In this document: positions 1 to 5,948 of the stretch, piece by piece | Layout: each line of letters opens with the position of its first letter | Numbering within the stretch: the stretch's first letter is position 1 | Source: Limnohabitans sp. | GTDB taxonomy: Bacteria; Pseudomonadota; Gammaproteobacteria; Burkholderiales; Burkholderiaceae_C | NCBI GenBank assembly: GCA_015657605.1 | Contig: JACDQO010000302.1 | Coordinates: 1-6,273, forward strand | Direction: 5' to 3' | Length of the DNA stretch: 6,273 nucleotides | Program-made: the position numbers and the translations under genes | Notes under the pieces: generated by a model | What the model saw: the letters and a program-made list of their open reading frames with translations, nothing else | Databases searched by the model: none | What the model was told of the DNA's origin: nothing

Positions 1-1022
1 GCCTGACCTGCCGCAACTGCGAAAGCACTTGCCCGAGCGGCGTGCAATACGGCCACTTGGTGGACATCGGCCGCAAGCTGGTGGACGCCAAAGTCGAGCG
101 CCCCGCTGGCGAAAAGCTGGTGCGCTGGGCGCTGAAAGAAGGCCTGCCTTCGCCCCTGTTTGCGCCCGCCATGAAGATGGGCCAGATGGTGCGCGGCCTG
201 CTGCCCGACAGCCTCAAAGCCAAAGTGCCTGCGCCGCAAGACGCAGGTGCCTGGCCCACCGCGCAGCACGCCCGCAAAGTGCTGATGCTGGCCGGTTGCG
301 TGCAGCCGAGCATGAGCCCCAACATCAACACCGCCACCGCCCGGGTGCTGGACGCCGCAGGCATCCAGACCGTGACCGCCCCCAAGGCCGGTTGCTGTGG
401 CGCGCTCAAGTTCCACCTGAACGACCACGACGGTGGCAAAGACCACATGCGCGCCAACATCGACGCCTGGTGGCCCTTGGTGGAGTCGGGAGAAGTTGAG
501 GCCATCGTGATGAACGCCTCAGGCTGCGGCGTCATGGTCAAGGACTACGGCCATGTGCTGAAAGACGATCCGCAGTACGCCGACAAAGCCGCCCGCATCG
601 GCGCGCTGACCCGCGACCTGAGCGAGTTGCTGCCAGAGTTGGTGCCATTGCTTAAAGACAAGCTCAAACCCGATGCCTTGCAAGCGGCAGGCCTGCAGGC
701 CTACCATCCGCCCTGCACGCTGCAACACGGCCAGCAACTCAAAGGCGGCGTGGAAAAGCATCTGGGCGATCTGGGTTTCAAGATCAAGGTCACGGCCAAC
801 GAGTCGCACCTGTGCTGCGGCTCGGCCGGCACTTACAGCGTGCTCAACCCTGAGCTGTCCAAGCAACTGCGCGACCGCAAGCTGGGCCACTTGAATGCAC
901 TGGTGCCACAGGGTGTGATCAGCGCCAACATCGGCTGCATCACCCACCTGCAAAGCGGCAGCGGCCTGCCCGTGCGGCATTGGGTGGAGTTGTTGGACGA
1001 ATCGCTGAGTAGCGCTTCCTGA
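1..1022 (+). CDS. glcF: Glycolate oxidase iron-sulfur subunit GlcF (5' end cut by window)
   Basis: This is the electron-transfer subunit of membrane-associated glycolate oxidase (GlcDEF), which oxidises glycolate to glyoxylate and passes electrons on through Fe-S clusters. The frame is open from the first base; 339 complete residues are visible, against roughly 400 in the family, so only the N-terminus with the first ferredoxin-type cluster is missing. The first visible residues give a CxxCxxCxxxCP 4Fe-4S motif (bases 1-35, ending TCRNCESTCPSG). Two cysteine-rich CCG domains follow: GCVQPS with GCCGALKFH (Cys pair at 393-398), and YHPPCTLQH with HLCCGSAGTYS (Cys pair at 813-818). This tandem arrangement is typical of GlcF and the related LutA/GlpC/HdrB proteins. 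The CESTCPSGVQYGHLVDIGR segment points to GlcF specifically. glcD and glcE would be expected upstream, outside the window. The stop is TGA at 1020-1022; the inner GTG at 42 is not the true start. Confidence 0.95.
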   Translation, partial: LTCRNCESTCPSGVQYGHLVDIGRKLVDAKVERPAGEKLVRWALKEGLPSPLFAPAMKMGQMVRGLLPDSLKAKVPAPQDAGAWPTAQHARKVLMLAGCVQPSMSPNINTATARVLDAAGIQTVTAPKAGCCGALKFHLNDHDGGKDHMRANIDAWWPLVESGEVEAIVMNASGCGVMVKDYGHVLKDDPQYADKAARIGALTRDLSELLPELVPLLKDKLKPDALQAAGLQAYHPPCTLQHGQQLKGGVEKHLGDLGFKIKVTANESHLCCGSAGTYSVLNPELSKQLRDRKLGHLNALVPQGVISANIGCITHLQSGSGLPVRHWVELLDESLSSAS

Positions 1023-1137
1023 TCGCGTCGATAAAGTCCTTTTTTCCATCCACCAAGACCAGCGCCCGAGCACGCCAAAATGCCCTCCCGGGTAGTATTC
1101 AGCAATGGACGGCAGACTGCGCGTGCAAAGCGTAAAC

Positions 1138-1143
1138 AAAGGA
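1138..1143 (+). promoter_or_regulatory. Shine-Dalgarno site of the 128-residue membrane protein gene
   Basis: AAAGGA lies seven bases before the ATG at 1151. It supports that start over the out-of-frame ATG at 1105 and gives independent support that this small gene is translated. Confidence 0.6.
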
Positions 1144-1150
1144 CAAGACG

Positions 1151-1537
1151 ATGGCGATACCTTGGTTGATGGCGCTCAAAGTGATTCCTTGGGGAGATGT
1201 GATCGAGCATGCGCCTTCGGTCCTCAAAGCCGCGCGCAAGCTGATGGACCGTCAACCCGCTCAGCCCCCCGGCGAAGCGGGCACCCCCACCACGACCACG
1301 CCCGTCAGTGCCGTGCCCAGTTTGGGTGAACTCAAAAACGCTTTGATTGCCGCGCAAGGCCAGATTGAGCGCCAAGCCCAGACCCAGCGCGAATTGACCG
1401 AAACCCTGGCCGAGTTGGCCGAACAAAACGCGCGCCTGGTCAGCACCGTGGAAGTGCTGCGCTTGCGCACGCGGGTGTTGGTGTGGGCTGGCGCAGCGGT
1501 GCTGCTGTGGTTGGCCGTGTTGACTTGGCAGTCCTGA
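1151..1537 (+). CDS. Uncharacterised protein: coiled coil plus C-terminal membrane anchor
   Basis: I do not recognise a named family or function. The 128-residue product has four visible parts. Residues 1-34 form a helical segment with IPWGDVIEHAPSVLKAARKL, which looks like a conserved motif. Residues 35-56 are a Pro/Thr/Gly-rich linker. Residues 57-106 are a charged, Gln/Glu/Leu-rich helix predicted to form a coiled coil. Residues 109-126 are one hydrophobic membrane helix (VLVWAGAAVLLWLAVLTW) followed by only two residues. There is no signal peptide, so a tail-anchored protein with its bulk in the cytoplasm is likely (inference). The ATG is preceded by a good AAAGGA site. The gene lies 128 bases after glcF on the same strand, so it could be the end of the glc transcript or have its own promoter; I see no strong promoter in the gap. 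Confidence is high that it is a gene and low for any role. Confidence 0.8.
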   Translation: MAIPWLMALKVIPWGDVIEHAPSVLKAARKLMDRQPAQPPGEAGTPTTTTPVSAVPSLGELKNALIAAQGQIERQAQTQRELTETLAELAEQNARLVSTVEVLRLRTRVLVWAGAAVLLWLAVLTWQS

Positions 1538-1539
1538 AC

Positions 1540-1567
1540 GGGCTCAGGCATGCGCAGATGCTGGCCC
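1540..1567. terminator. Imperfect hairpin between convergent genes, possible weak terminator
   Basis: The 46-base gap between the coiled-coil protein gene (+) and the glutathione peroxidase gene (-) contains an imperfect inverted repeat. GGG at 1540-1542 can pair with CCC at 1565-1567, and CA-GCAT with ATGCTG around a GCGCAG loop, with one bulged G and a small internal loop. No T-run follows on either strand, so a standard intrinsic terminator is not supported. Its position where two transcripts meet is the main reason to list it. Confidence 0.25.
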
Positions 1568-1583
1568 CATCGGCCTGCGTCGG

Positions 1584-2066
1584 TCAAGCCGCCAGCGCCG
1601 ACTCAATGTCCTTGGCGATTTTTTCTGGCGCATCCTGCGGTGCATAGCGCTTGATCACACGCCCATCGCGCCCCACCAAAAACTTGGTGAAATTCCACTT
1701 GATGGCCTTGCTGCCCAAAATGCCGGGGGCCTCGGCCGTAAGCCATTGGTACAGCGGGTGCGCCCCGTCGCCGTTCACTTTGACCTTGCTCATCATCTGG
1801 AAGCTCACGCCGTAGTTCTTTTGGCAAAAGTTGGCAATTTGCGCATCGTCGCCCGGGTCTTGGCTGGCGAACTGGTTGCAGGGAAAGCCCAGCACGGCCA
1901 GACCTTGACCGGCGTATTTTTGGTGCAGTTTTTCCAAGCCAGTGAACTGCGGTGTGAAGCCGCAGGCGCTGGCGGTGTTGACGATCAGCATCACTTGGCC
2001 TTTGTAGCGCGACAGGGGCACGGGTTGGTTGTCAATGCTTTGGGCTTGGAGGTCGTACAGGCTCAT
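1584..2066 (-). CDS. Glutathione peroxidase family protein (Cys type, probably thioredoxin-dependent)
   Basis: This is a thioredoxin-fold peroxidase that reduces H2O2 and organic or lipid hydroperoxides, probably in the cytoplasm because no signal peptide is visible. Its 160 residues match the usual bacterial BtuE/GpxA length. The family motifs are present in order: VNTASACGFTPQ with the peroxidatic Cys35, GFPCNQFASQDPG with Cys63 and Gln69, and IKWNFTKFLV with Trp124 and Asn125. Cys35, Gln69, Trp124 and Asn125 form the expected catalytic tetrad. The active residue is Cys (codon TGC), not selenocysteine. Cys81, in NFCQKNYGV, sits where thioredoxin-dependent members carry the resolving Cys, so thioredoxin is the likelier reductant despite the family name (inference). 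The ATG at 2066 has only a weak GGAA site upstream. The gene lies 70 bases downstream of an EamA permease on the same strand and may be the last gene of that transcript. Confidence 0.93.
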   Translation of the reverse strand: MSLYDLQAQSIDNQPVPLSRYKGQVMLIVNTASACGFTPQFTGLEKLHQKYAGQGLAVLGFPCNQFASQDPGDDAQIANFCQKNYGVSFQMMSKVKVNGDGAHPLYQWLTAEAPGILGSKAIKWNFTKFLVGRDGRVIKRYAPQDAPEKIAKDIESALAA

Positions 2067-2136
2067 GGGGTTTGTTCCGTTGGGAGTGGACAGATGGACA
2101 TCATGCCAGTGACAGGCTATGGCGGTTCATGCCGAT

Positions 2137-3033
2137 TCAGTGGGCTTTGTGACCCGGCCCGACGATGGACAGCAAAGCCGCCAGCAAGATCAAGGCCCCG
2201 CCGATCAGGGTGCGGCTGTCCCAGCTGGAGGCACCCAGCAGCACCGAGGACACACTGGCAAACAGCACTTCGGACAGCATGACCAGCGCTGTGGTGTGGG
2301 CGGCCAGGCGGGCGGCGCCGTATTGCAGCGCCAGGTTGCCGAGCAAAAACGAGAGGCTCAGCAGGGCCACCAGGGGCAGCCAGCTCCAAGTGGGGGCCGC
2401 GCCGATGGCCACCACCCCAGTGGCCAAACCTGCGATGGCCGCCAGCGTGGCCATGACCGCACCGCCACCAAACATGGCCAGGGTGCGCGACGAGCTGGGG
2501 CTGTCTTTGAGCTTGAGCAGCAAGGCGTTGGTGATGGCAAAAGTCAGGCCTCCCATCAGCGCCAGGCCATCGGCCAAGCTCTCGGGCACGGGCCAAGGCG
2601 TTTCGGGTGTTTTGAGGACGATGAACAAACCGGCCAGCGCCAGCACCAAGCGCAGCAAGGCCATGGGGGTGGGTTTTTCACCCAGCAGCCACCAGGCCAC
2701 CAGCACCGACCAGGCGGGCATCAAATAAAACAGCAGCACCACGCGCACCACGTCGCCCACCGTGACGGCCCAGTTGAAGCCGACATTGGTCAGGCCCGAG
2801 GCCAGCAGCAAGAGCCACAGCCCGGGGTGTCCGCGCCAGCTCAGCAGTTGTCCGCTGCGCCACAGCCACAAAGCGATGGACACGAAGACAAAGGCGTAAA
2901 CCAGTGCGGTGGCCCACAGCGGGTGCAAGCCTTGGGCTTCCAGTTGTTTGAAGGGCCACCAGCACACGCCCCAAACAAAAGCGTTGAAGAGGAGCCCGGC
3001 GACCGCCAGGCTTTTGGGGGAGGTGTTGCCCAT
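2137..3033 (-). CDS. EamA/DMT-family permease (inner-membrane transporter, substrate unknown)
   Basis: This is an integral membrane protein of the drug/metabolite transporter superfamily, 298 residues long and built from two EamA repeats that together give about ten membrane helices. The N-terminal helix carries FNAFVWGVCWWPFK. The first repeat ends in FYLMPAWSVLVAWWLLGEKPTPMALLRL (about residues 102-129), the typical helix-4/5 junction. The second repeat ends in HTTALVMLSEVLFASVSSVLLG and the GALILLAALLS helix (about residues 246-290). The family exports or imports amino acids, nucleotides or other metabolites; nothing here fixes the substrate. The start lies 12 bases after the dedA stop, so co-transcription is likely. 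No Shine-Dalgarno site precedes the ATG; the bases before it read CCCCCTCC, so translation probably depends on coupling to dedA. No in-frame alternative start lies between the dedA stop and this ATG. Confidence 0.9.
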   Translation of the reverse strand: MGNTSPKSLAVAGLLFNAFVWGVCWWPFKQLEAQGLHPLWATALVYAFVFVSIALWLWRSGQLLSWRGHPGLWLLLLASGLTNVGFNWAVTVGDVVRVVLLFYLMPAWSVLVAWWLLGEKPTPMALLRLVLALAGLFIVLKTPETPWPVPESLADGLALMGGLTFAITNALLLKLKDSPSSSRTLAMFGGGAVMATLAAIAGLATGVVAIGAAPTWSWLPLVALLSLSFLLGNLALQYGAARLAAHTTALVMLSEVLFASVSSVLLGASSWDSRTLIGGALILLAALLSIVGPGHKAH

Positions 3034-3045
3034 GGAGGGGGCAGA

Positions 3046-3684
3046 TCAGGAGGCGTCGCCGGAGGCTTTGGCGGCCGCCAGCGTGGCTTGGCGCTTGCGC
3101 CACCAGCGCACGCCCAGCCAGACGAGGCCGATGCCCAGCAGGGCAAAAATGCCATGCTGGAATTGGCGCAGCACGCCAAACATCCAGTCCCAGTTTTGCG
3201 CGCCAAAGTAACCCAGGTACACCCAGATCGGCACGCTGATCAGTGCGGCAAAGCCGTCCATGAAGAACCAGGTGGAAAAGCTCACGCGGCGGCTCATGCC
3301 GGCCGAGAAAAACACAGGGGTGCGCAGACCAGGCAGAAAGCGGGCCACGAACATGACCCATTTGCCGTATTTTTCAAAAGCTTCTTGTGCGCTGGCAAAG
3401 CGTGCGGGTGTGAGGATTCTGCGAAAACCGGGCAGTTTGGCAATGCGCTCGCCATACAGGCGGCCCAAAGTGAACATCAGGCCGTCACCGACCATCACGC
3501 CCGCCATGCCCACGGCAAACATGGTGTGCACATCGGCATGCCCTAAACCTGCGATCACGCCGCCTGTGACCAGGGTCACATCCTCAGGAACGGGGACGCC
3601 AAAACCGCAAATGAGCAACATCACAAATACAGCCAAATAGCCGTATTCGGTGAAGATGGGCATCAAAAACTCAAAAACTTCCAT
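3046..3684 (-). CDS. DedA family inner-membrane protein (VTT domain)
   Basis: DedA proteins are conserved inner-membrane proteins needed for envelope homeostasis and proton-motive-force-linked processes; some members act as undecaprenyl-phosphate or phospholipid flippases. Visible landmarks, numbered from a possible TTG start at 3693, are CGFGVPVPEDVTLVTGG (residues 29-45, re-entrant region with Glu37-Asp38), GDGLMFTLGRLYG (about 69-81) and FVARFLPGLRTPVFFSAG (about 115-132), where Arg118 and Arg124 are six residues apart like the essential Arg pair of E. coli YqjA. Further hydrophobic helices lie at about 145-162 and 182-197, followed by a basic cytoplasmic tail (RWWRKRQ). I use the ATG at 3684 (212 residues); the TTG at 3693 would add three residues, and neither has a clear ribosome site. 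A 5-bp hairpin (3694-3698 with 3710-3714) sits just upstream. It is the first gene of a leftward set with the EamA permease and perhaps the peroxidase. Confidence 0.92.
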   Translation of the reverse strand: MEVFEFLMPIFTEYGYLAVFVMLLICGFGVPVPEDVTLVTGGVIAGLGHADVHTMFAVGMAGVMVGDGLMFTLGRLYGERIAKLPGFRRILTPARFASAQEAFEKYGKWVMFVARFLPGLRTPVFFSAGMSRRVSFSTWFFMDGFAALISVPIWVYLGYFGAQNWDWMFGVLRQFQHGIFALLGIGLVWLGVRWWRKRQATLAAAKASGDAS

Positions 3685-3759
3685 GGATTTCAAGGTTTGG
3701 GCGCTTGAAAAACCCTGGACGAATGCAGGGGCTCAGCAGGCAGCGCGCCAGTGTAAAGC

Positions 3760-3787
3760 ATTGTAGCCCCTTCCAGACACGGGTCAG
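3760..3787 (-). promoter_or_regulatory. Probable sigma70 promoter driving dedA and the genes after it
   Basis: Read on the - strand, CTGACC (3787-3782, four of six matches to TTGACA) and TACAAT (3765-3760, five of six matches to TATAAT) are 16 bases apart. Transcription would start near 3753 and give a leader of about 70 bases before the dedA ATG. The position in a divergent intergenic region is right for a promoter. This is a consensus match only. Confidence 0.55.
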
Positions 3788-3898
3788 GCCGGTGTGGCCC
3801 CACGTTTTTCAGCGCAACGGAGAGTGCGCGTCAGGCCGCTCGCAGGGGCTGAGTTTGCTGGCACACTTGCGTCTATTCGTCAGTTTTGTTGCACACCC

Positions 3899-4996
3899 AT
3901 GCCTCGTCCGATTCAAGCCACCATCCACCCTCAAGCCTTGCGCCACAACCTGAACCGGGTGCGCCTGGCGGCCCCCGATGCGCAGGTCTGGGCCGTGACC
4001 AAGGCCAATGCTTACGGGCATGGCATCGAGCGGGCCTTTGATGGCTTGCGTGGCGCCGACGGGTTTGCCCTGCTGGACTTGTCCGAGGCCCAGCGTGTGC
4101 GTGATTTGGGTTGGCGTGGCCCGATCTTGCTTTTGGAGGGGGCCTTTGAGGCGCGCGATCTTGAGCTGTGCTCGCGTCTGAGCCTGTGGCATACGGTGCA
4201 TTGCGACGAGCAAATCGACATGCTGGCGCTGCACAAGACGCATGAGCCGCACCGTATCTTTTTGAAAATGAACTCCGGCATGAACCGACTGGGCTTTACA
4301 CCCCAGCGCTTTCGGTCGGCTTGGACGCGCTTGAACGCTTTGCCTCAGGTGGATGAGATCTCGCTCATGACCCATTTCAGCGACGCCGACGGCCCCAAGG
4401 GCATTGCCGAGCAGATGGCCCGGTTTGCAGAGGCCACTTGCGATCTGCCCGGGGAGCGCAGTTTGAGCAACAGCGCAGCCACTTTGCGCCATGCGCAAGA
4501 CGCCGCGGTCAAGGCCGATTGGATTCGCCCCGGCATTGCGGTGTATGGCAGTTCGCCGGACTTTCCCGCGCACAGCGCCGCCGATTGGGATTTGCAACCG
4601 GCCATGAGTTTGAATGCCCAAATCATCGCGGTGCAGTCCCTTCAAGCGGGCGACACGGTGGGCTACGGCTCCAGTTTTGTGGCCGATCGGGCCATGCGCA
4701 TCGGCGTGGTGGCCTGTGGTTATGCCGATGGTTACCCGCGCATCTGCCCCACGGGGACGCCGGTGCTGGTCAATGGTCAGCGAGGGCGCACCGTGGGCCG
4801 GGTCAGCATGGACATGCTGACCGTGGACTTGAGCCCTTTTCCAGACGCAGGCGTGGGCAGCACAGTGACGCTGTGGGGCCAGTCGGCACAAGGCGCGGTG
4901 CTTGCCATCGACGAGGTGGCCCAGGCCGCAGGCACGGTGGGTTATGAGTTGATGTGCGCCTTGGCGCAGCGTGTGCCAGTGGTGCTGGCCGACTGA
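3899..4996 (+). CDS. alr: Alanine racemase (PLP-dependent)
   Basis: The enzyme interconverts L- and D-alanine in the cytoplasm with pyridoxal phosphate and so supplies D-alanine for peptidoglycan. The 365-residue product fits the usual 355-375. [11 protein letters not shown] holds the PLP-binding Lys35. [13 protein letters not shown] holds Lys123 (the position often carbamylated) and Arg130. [10 protein letters not shown] holds Arg210, which contacts the PLP pyridine nitrogen. [10 protein letters not shown] holds the second catalytic base, Tyr256, and GRVSMDM the conserved Met304-Asp305 segment. The N-terminal barrel and the C-terminal beta domain are both complete. I chose the ATG at 3899 because family homology begins there ([16 protein letters not shown]). 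The frame stays open back to a GTG at 3794, but those 35 extra residues are Arg-rich and unlike any Alr N-terminus. No Shine-Dalgarno sequence precedes the ATG. It is followed after 13 bases by an EamA permease gene, so the two are probably co-transcribed. alr and dadX cannot be told apart by sequence alone; no dadA is adjacent. Confidence 0.95.
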   Translation: MPRPIQATIHPQALRHNLNRVRLAAPDAQVWAVTKANAYGHGIERAFDGLRGADGFALLDLSEAQRVRDLGWRGPILLLEGAFEARDLELCSRLSLWHTVHCDEQIDMLALHKTHEPHRIFLKMNSGMNRLGFTPQRFRSAWTRLNALPQVDEISLMTHFSDADGPKGIAEQMARFAEATCDLPGERSLSNSAATLRHAQDAAVKADWIRPGIAVYGSSPDFPAHSAADWDLQPAMSLNAQIIAVQSLQAGDTVGYGSSFVADRAMRIGVVACGYADGYPRICPTGTPVLVNGQRGRTVGRVSMDMLTVDLSPFPDAGVGSTVTLWGQSAQGAVLAIDEVAQAAGTVGYELMCALAQRVPVVLAD

Positions 4997-4999
4997 AGG
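4995..4999 (+). promoter_or_regulatory. Probable ribosome binding site of the alr-linked EamA permease
   Basis: GAAGG overlaps the alr stop codon and lies ten bases before the ATG at 5010. It favours that start over an in-frame ATG at 4971 inside alr, which would add 13 residues ([13 protein letters not shown]) that do not look like a DMT N-terminus. The overlap with the stop codon suggests translational coupling. Confidence 0.45.
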
Positions 5000-5009
5000 C
5001 TTGGTTTTC

Positions 5010-5933
5010 ATGCCCCACCGCACACCGCTGCACCCCCATGACCAGCGTGCCTTGGTGGTGGCGCTGGTCTTGGTCGTGATTTGGGGCGGCAACTTCACCC
5101 TGCAAAAGTACCTGTTTGACCTGATCACACCCGGCGGTTTCTTGTGGGCGCGTTACCTCATCATGCCCGTGTGTGCCTTGCTGCTGATGCGTTGGCGCAT
5201 GGGCGCTTGGTTGCCCCCCTTGCCGCGCAAGGACTGGATGCACATGGCTTGGCTGGGCTTCATTGGCCATTCCTTGCATGTGGGCTTGGTGACTTATGGC
5301 ATCCATTGGTCCACGGCGTTTTCCAGCTCGGTCATTTTGGCTTGCGGCCCGATTTTCACTTTGTTGATCTTGCGCATACAGGGTTTGGAGCGTTTGACGG
5401 GTGCACAAATAGCGGGCGTGACGCTGGCTTTTGGCGGGGTCTTGATGTTTTTGTCCGACAAATTGCTGGGCGGCAACTGGCGGGCTGGCGGGGGTGACTT
5501 GGTGTTGCTCGTGGCGGCCTCTCTTTTTTCTTATTACACGGTGGCCGTGAAGCCTGTGATGCAAAGGCACGGCTCGGTCTTGACCATGGGCTATGCGACC
5601 TTGTTGGGCGGTTTGCCGGTCATGCTGTTGTCGCTGCCTGCGGGGCTGGAGGCCAACTGGGCGTTGCTCGATGTTTGGGCTTGGGTGGGCTTGTTTTGGT
5701 CGGTGTTGGTTTCAGCCTTTTTGGGCTGGCTGGCTTGGGGCTGGATCAACACCGTGAGGGGCGTGGCCCGTTCTGCGCCCCTGATGTACCTGATGCCGCC
5801 CATTGCGGGCCTTTTCGCCTGGGCGCTGTCGGGGGAGAGCTACACCTGGATCAAGATCGCTGGGGCGGGTGTGACCTTGCTGGGCGTGGCTTTGGCGCAG
5901 TATGCCGGGCAAATCAAATGGCGGCTGCGGTGA
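5010..5933 (+). CDS. EamA/DMT-family permease co-oriented with alr (substrate unknown)
   Basis: This 307-residue inner-membrane protein of the drug/metabolite transporter superfamily has two EamA repeats and about ten predicted helices. Helix 1 has the typical VLVVIWGGNFTLQK (residues 20-33). The first repeat continues with STAFSSSVILACGPIFTLLILRIQGLERLTGAQIAGVTLAFGGVLM (101-146), a textbook EamA helix-3/4/5 region. The second ends in RSAPLMYLMPPIAGLFAWALSGESYTWIKIAGAGVTLLGVAL (about 254-295). The N-terminus (MPHRTPLHPHDQR) is short, hydrophilic and cytoplasmic. The gene begins 13 bases after alr, so the two probably form an operon; this makes amino acid or amino-acid-derivative export a reasonable guess but not a demonstrated role. 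It differs clearly from the other EamA protein of the window in its motifs and is not a recent duplicate. It ends 15 bases before a convergent TauE/SafE gene. Confidence 0.9.
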   Translation: MPHRTPLHPHDQRALVVALVLVVIWGGNFTLQKYLFDLITPGGFLWARYLIMPVCALLLMRWRMGAWLPPLPRKDWMHMAWLGFIGHSLHVGLVTYGIHWSTAFSSSVILACGPIFTLLILRIQGLERLTGAQIAGVTLAFGGVLMFLSDKLLGGNWRAGGGDLVLLVAASLFSYYTVAVKPVMQRHGSVLTMGYATLLGGLPVMLLSLPAGLEANWALLDVWAWVGLFWSVLVSAFLGWLAWGWINTVRGVARSAPLMYLMPPIAGLFAWALSGESYTWIKIAGAGVTLLGVALAQYAGQIKWRLR

Positions 5934-5948
5934 GCGGGGCTGTCGCCA

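Noticed and set aside
29..499. A 156-codon open frame in another + frame inside glcF.
   Set aside because: The Arg/Ala/Pro-rich translation is typical of an off-frame reading of G+C-rich coding DNA.
1020..1045. Possible intrinsic terminator after glcF: a small ATCG/CGAT hairpin and a TTTTTT run at 1040-1045.
   Set aside because: The stem has only four base pairs with a three-base loop, and seven bases separate it from the T-run. It is too weak and too far to call.
519..1139. A 206-codon open frame on the - strand opposite glcF.
   Set aside because: It is in reverse-complement phase with glcF, whose Fe-S and CCG motifs are unambiguous. No convincing ribosome site or homology.
2101..2133. TCATGCC repeated at 2101-2107 and 2127-2133, upstream of the peroxidase gene.
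   Set aside because: A 7-base repeat without symmetry or linked promoter elements is not beyond chance expectation.
2119..3546. A 475-codon open frame on the + strand, antisense to both the EamA permease and dedA.
   Set aside because: Its codons are the exact reverse complements of the real codons of the two genes, which happen to share a frame. A stop appears only where the real gene uses TTA, CTA or TCA, which are rare in this DNA. The Gln/His/Gly-rich translation is low-complexity and resembles no protein.
3794..3898. A 35-residue N-terminal extension of alr from a GTG at 3794.
   Set aside because: The extension is Arg-rich and unlike Alr N-termini. The region lies in the divergent promoter gap, and family homology starts at the ATG at 3899.
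3809..5128. A 439-codon open frame on the - strand opposite alr.
   Set aside because: It is in the same reverse-complement codon phase as alr and has the same explanation. alr has all its catalytic motifs, while the antisense product has no recognisable domain.
4803..5570. A 255-codon open frame on the - strand opposite alr and the second EamA gene.
   Set aside because: It is a reverse-complement shadow in phase with the EamA gene, His/Gln-rich and without domains.
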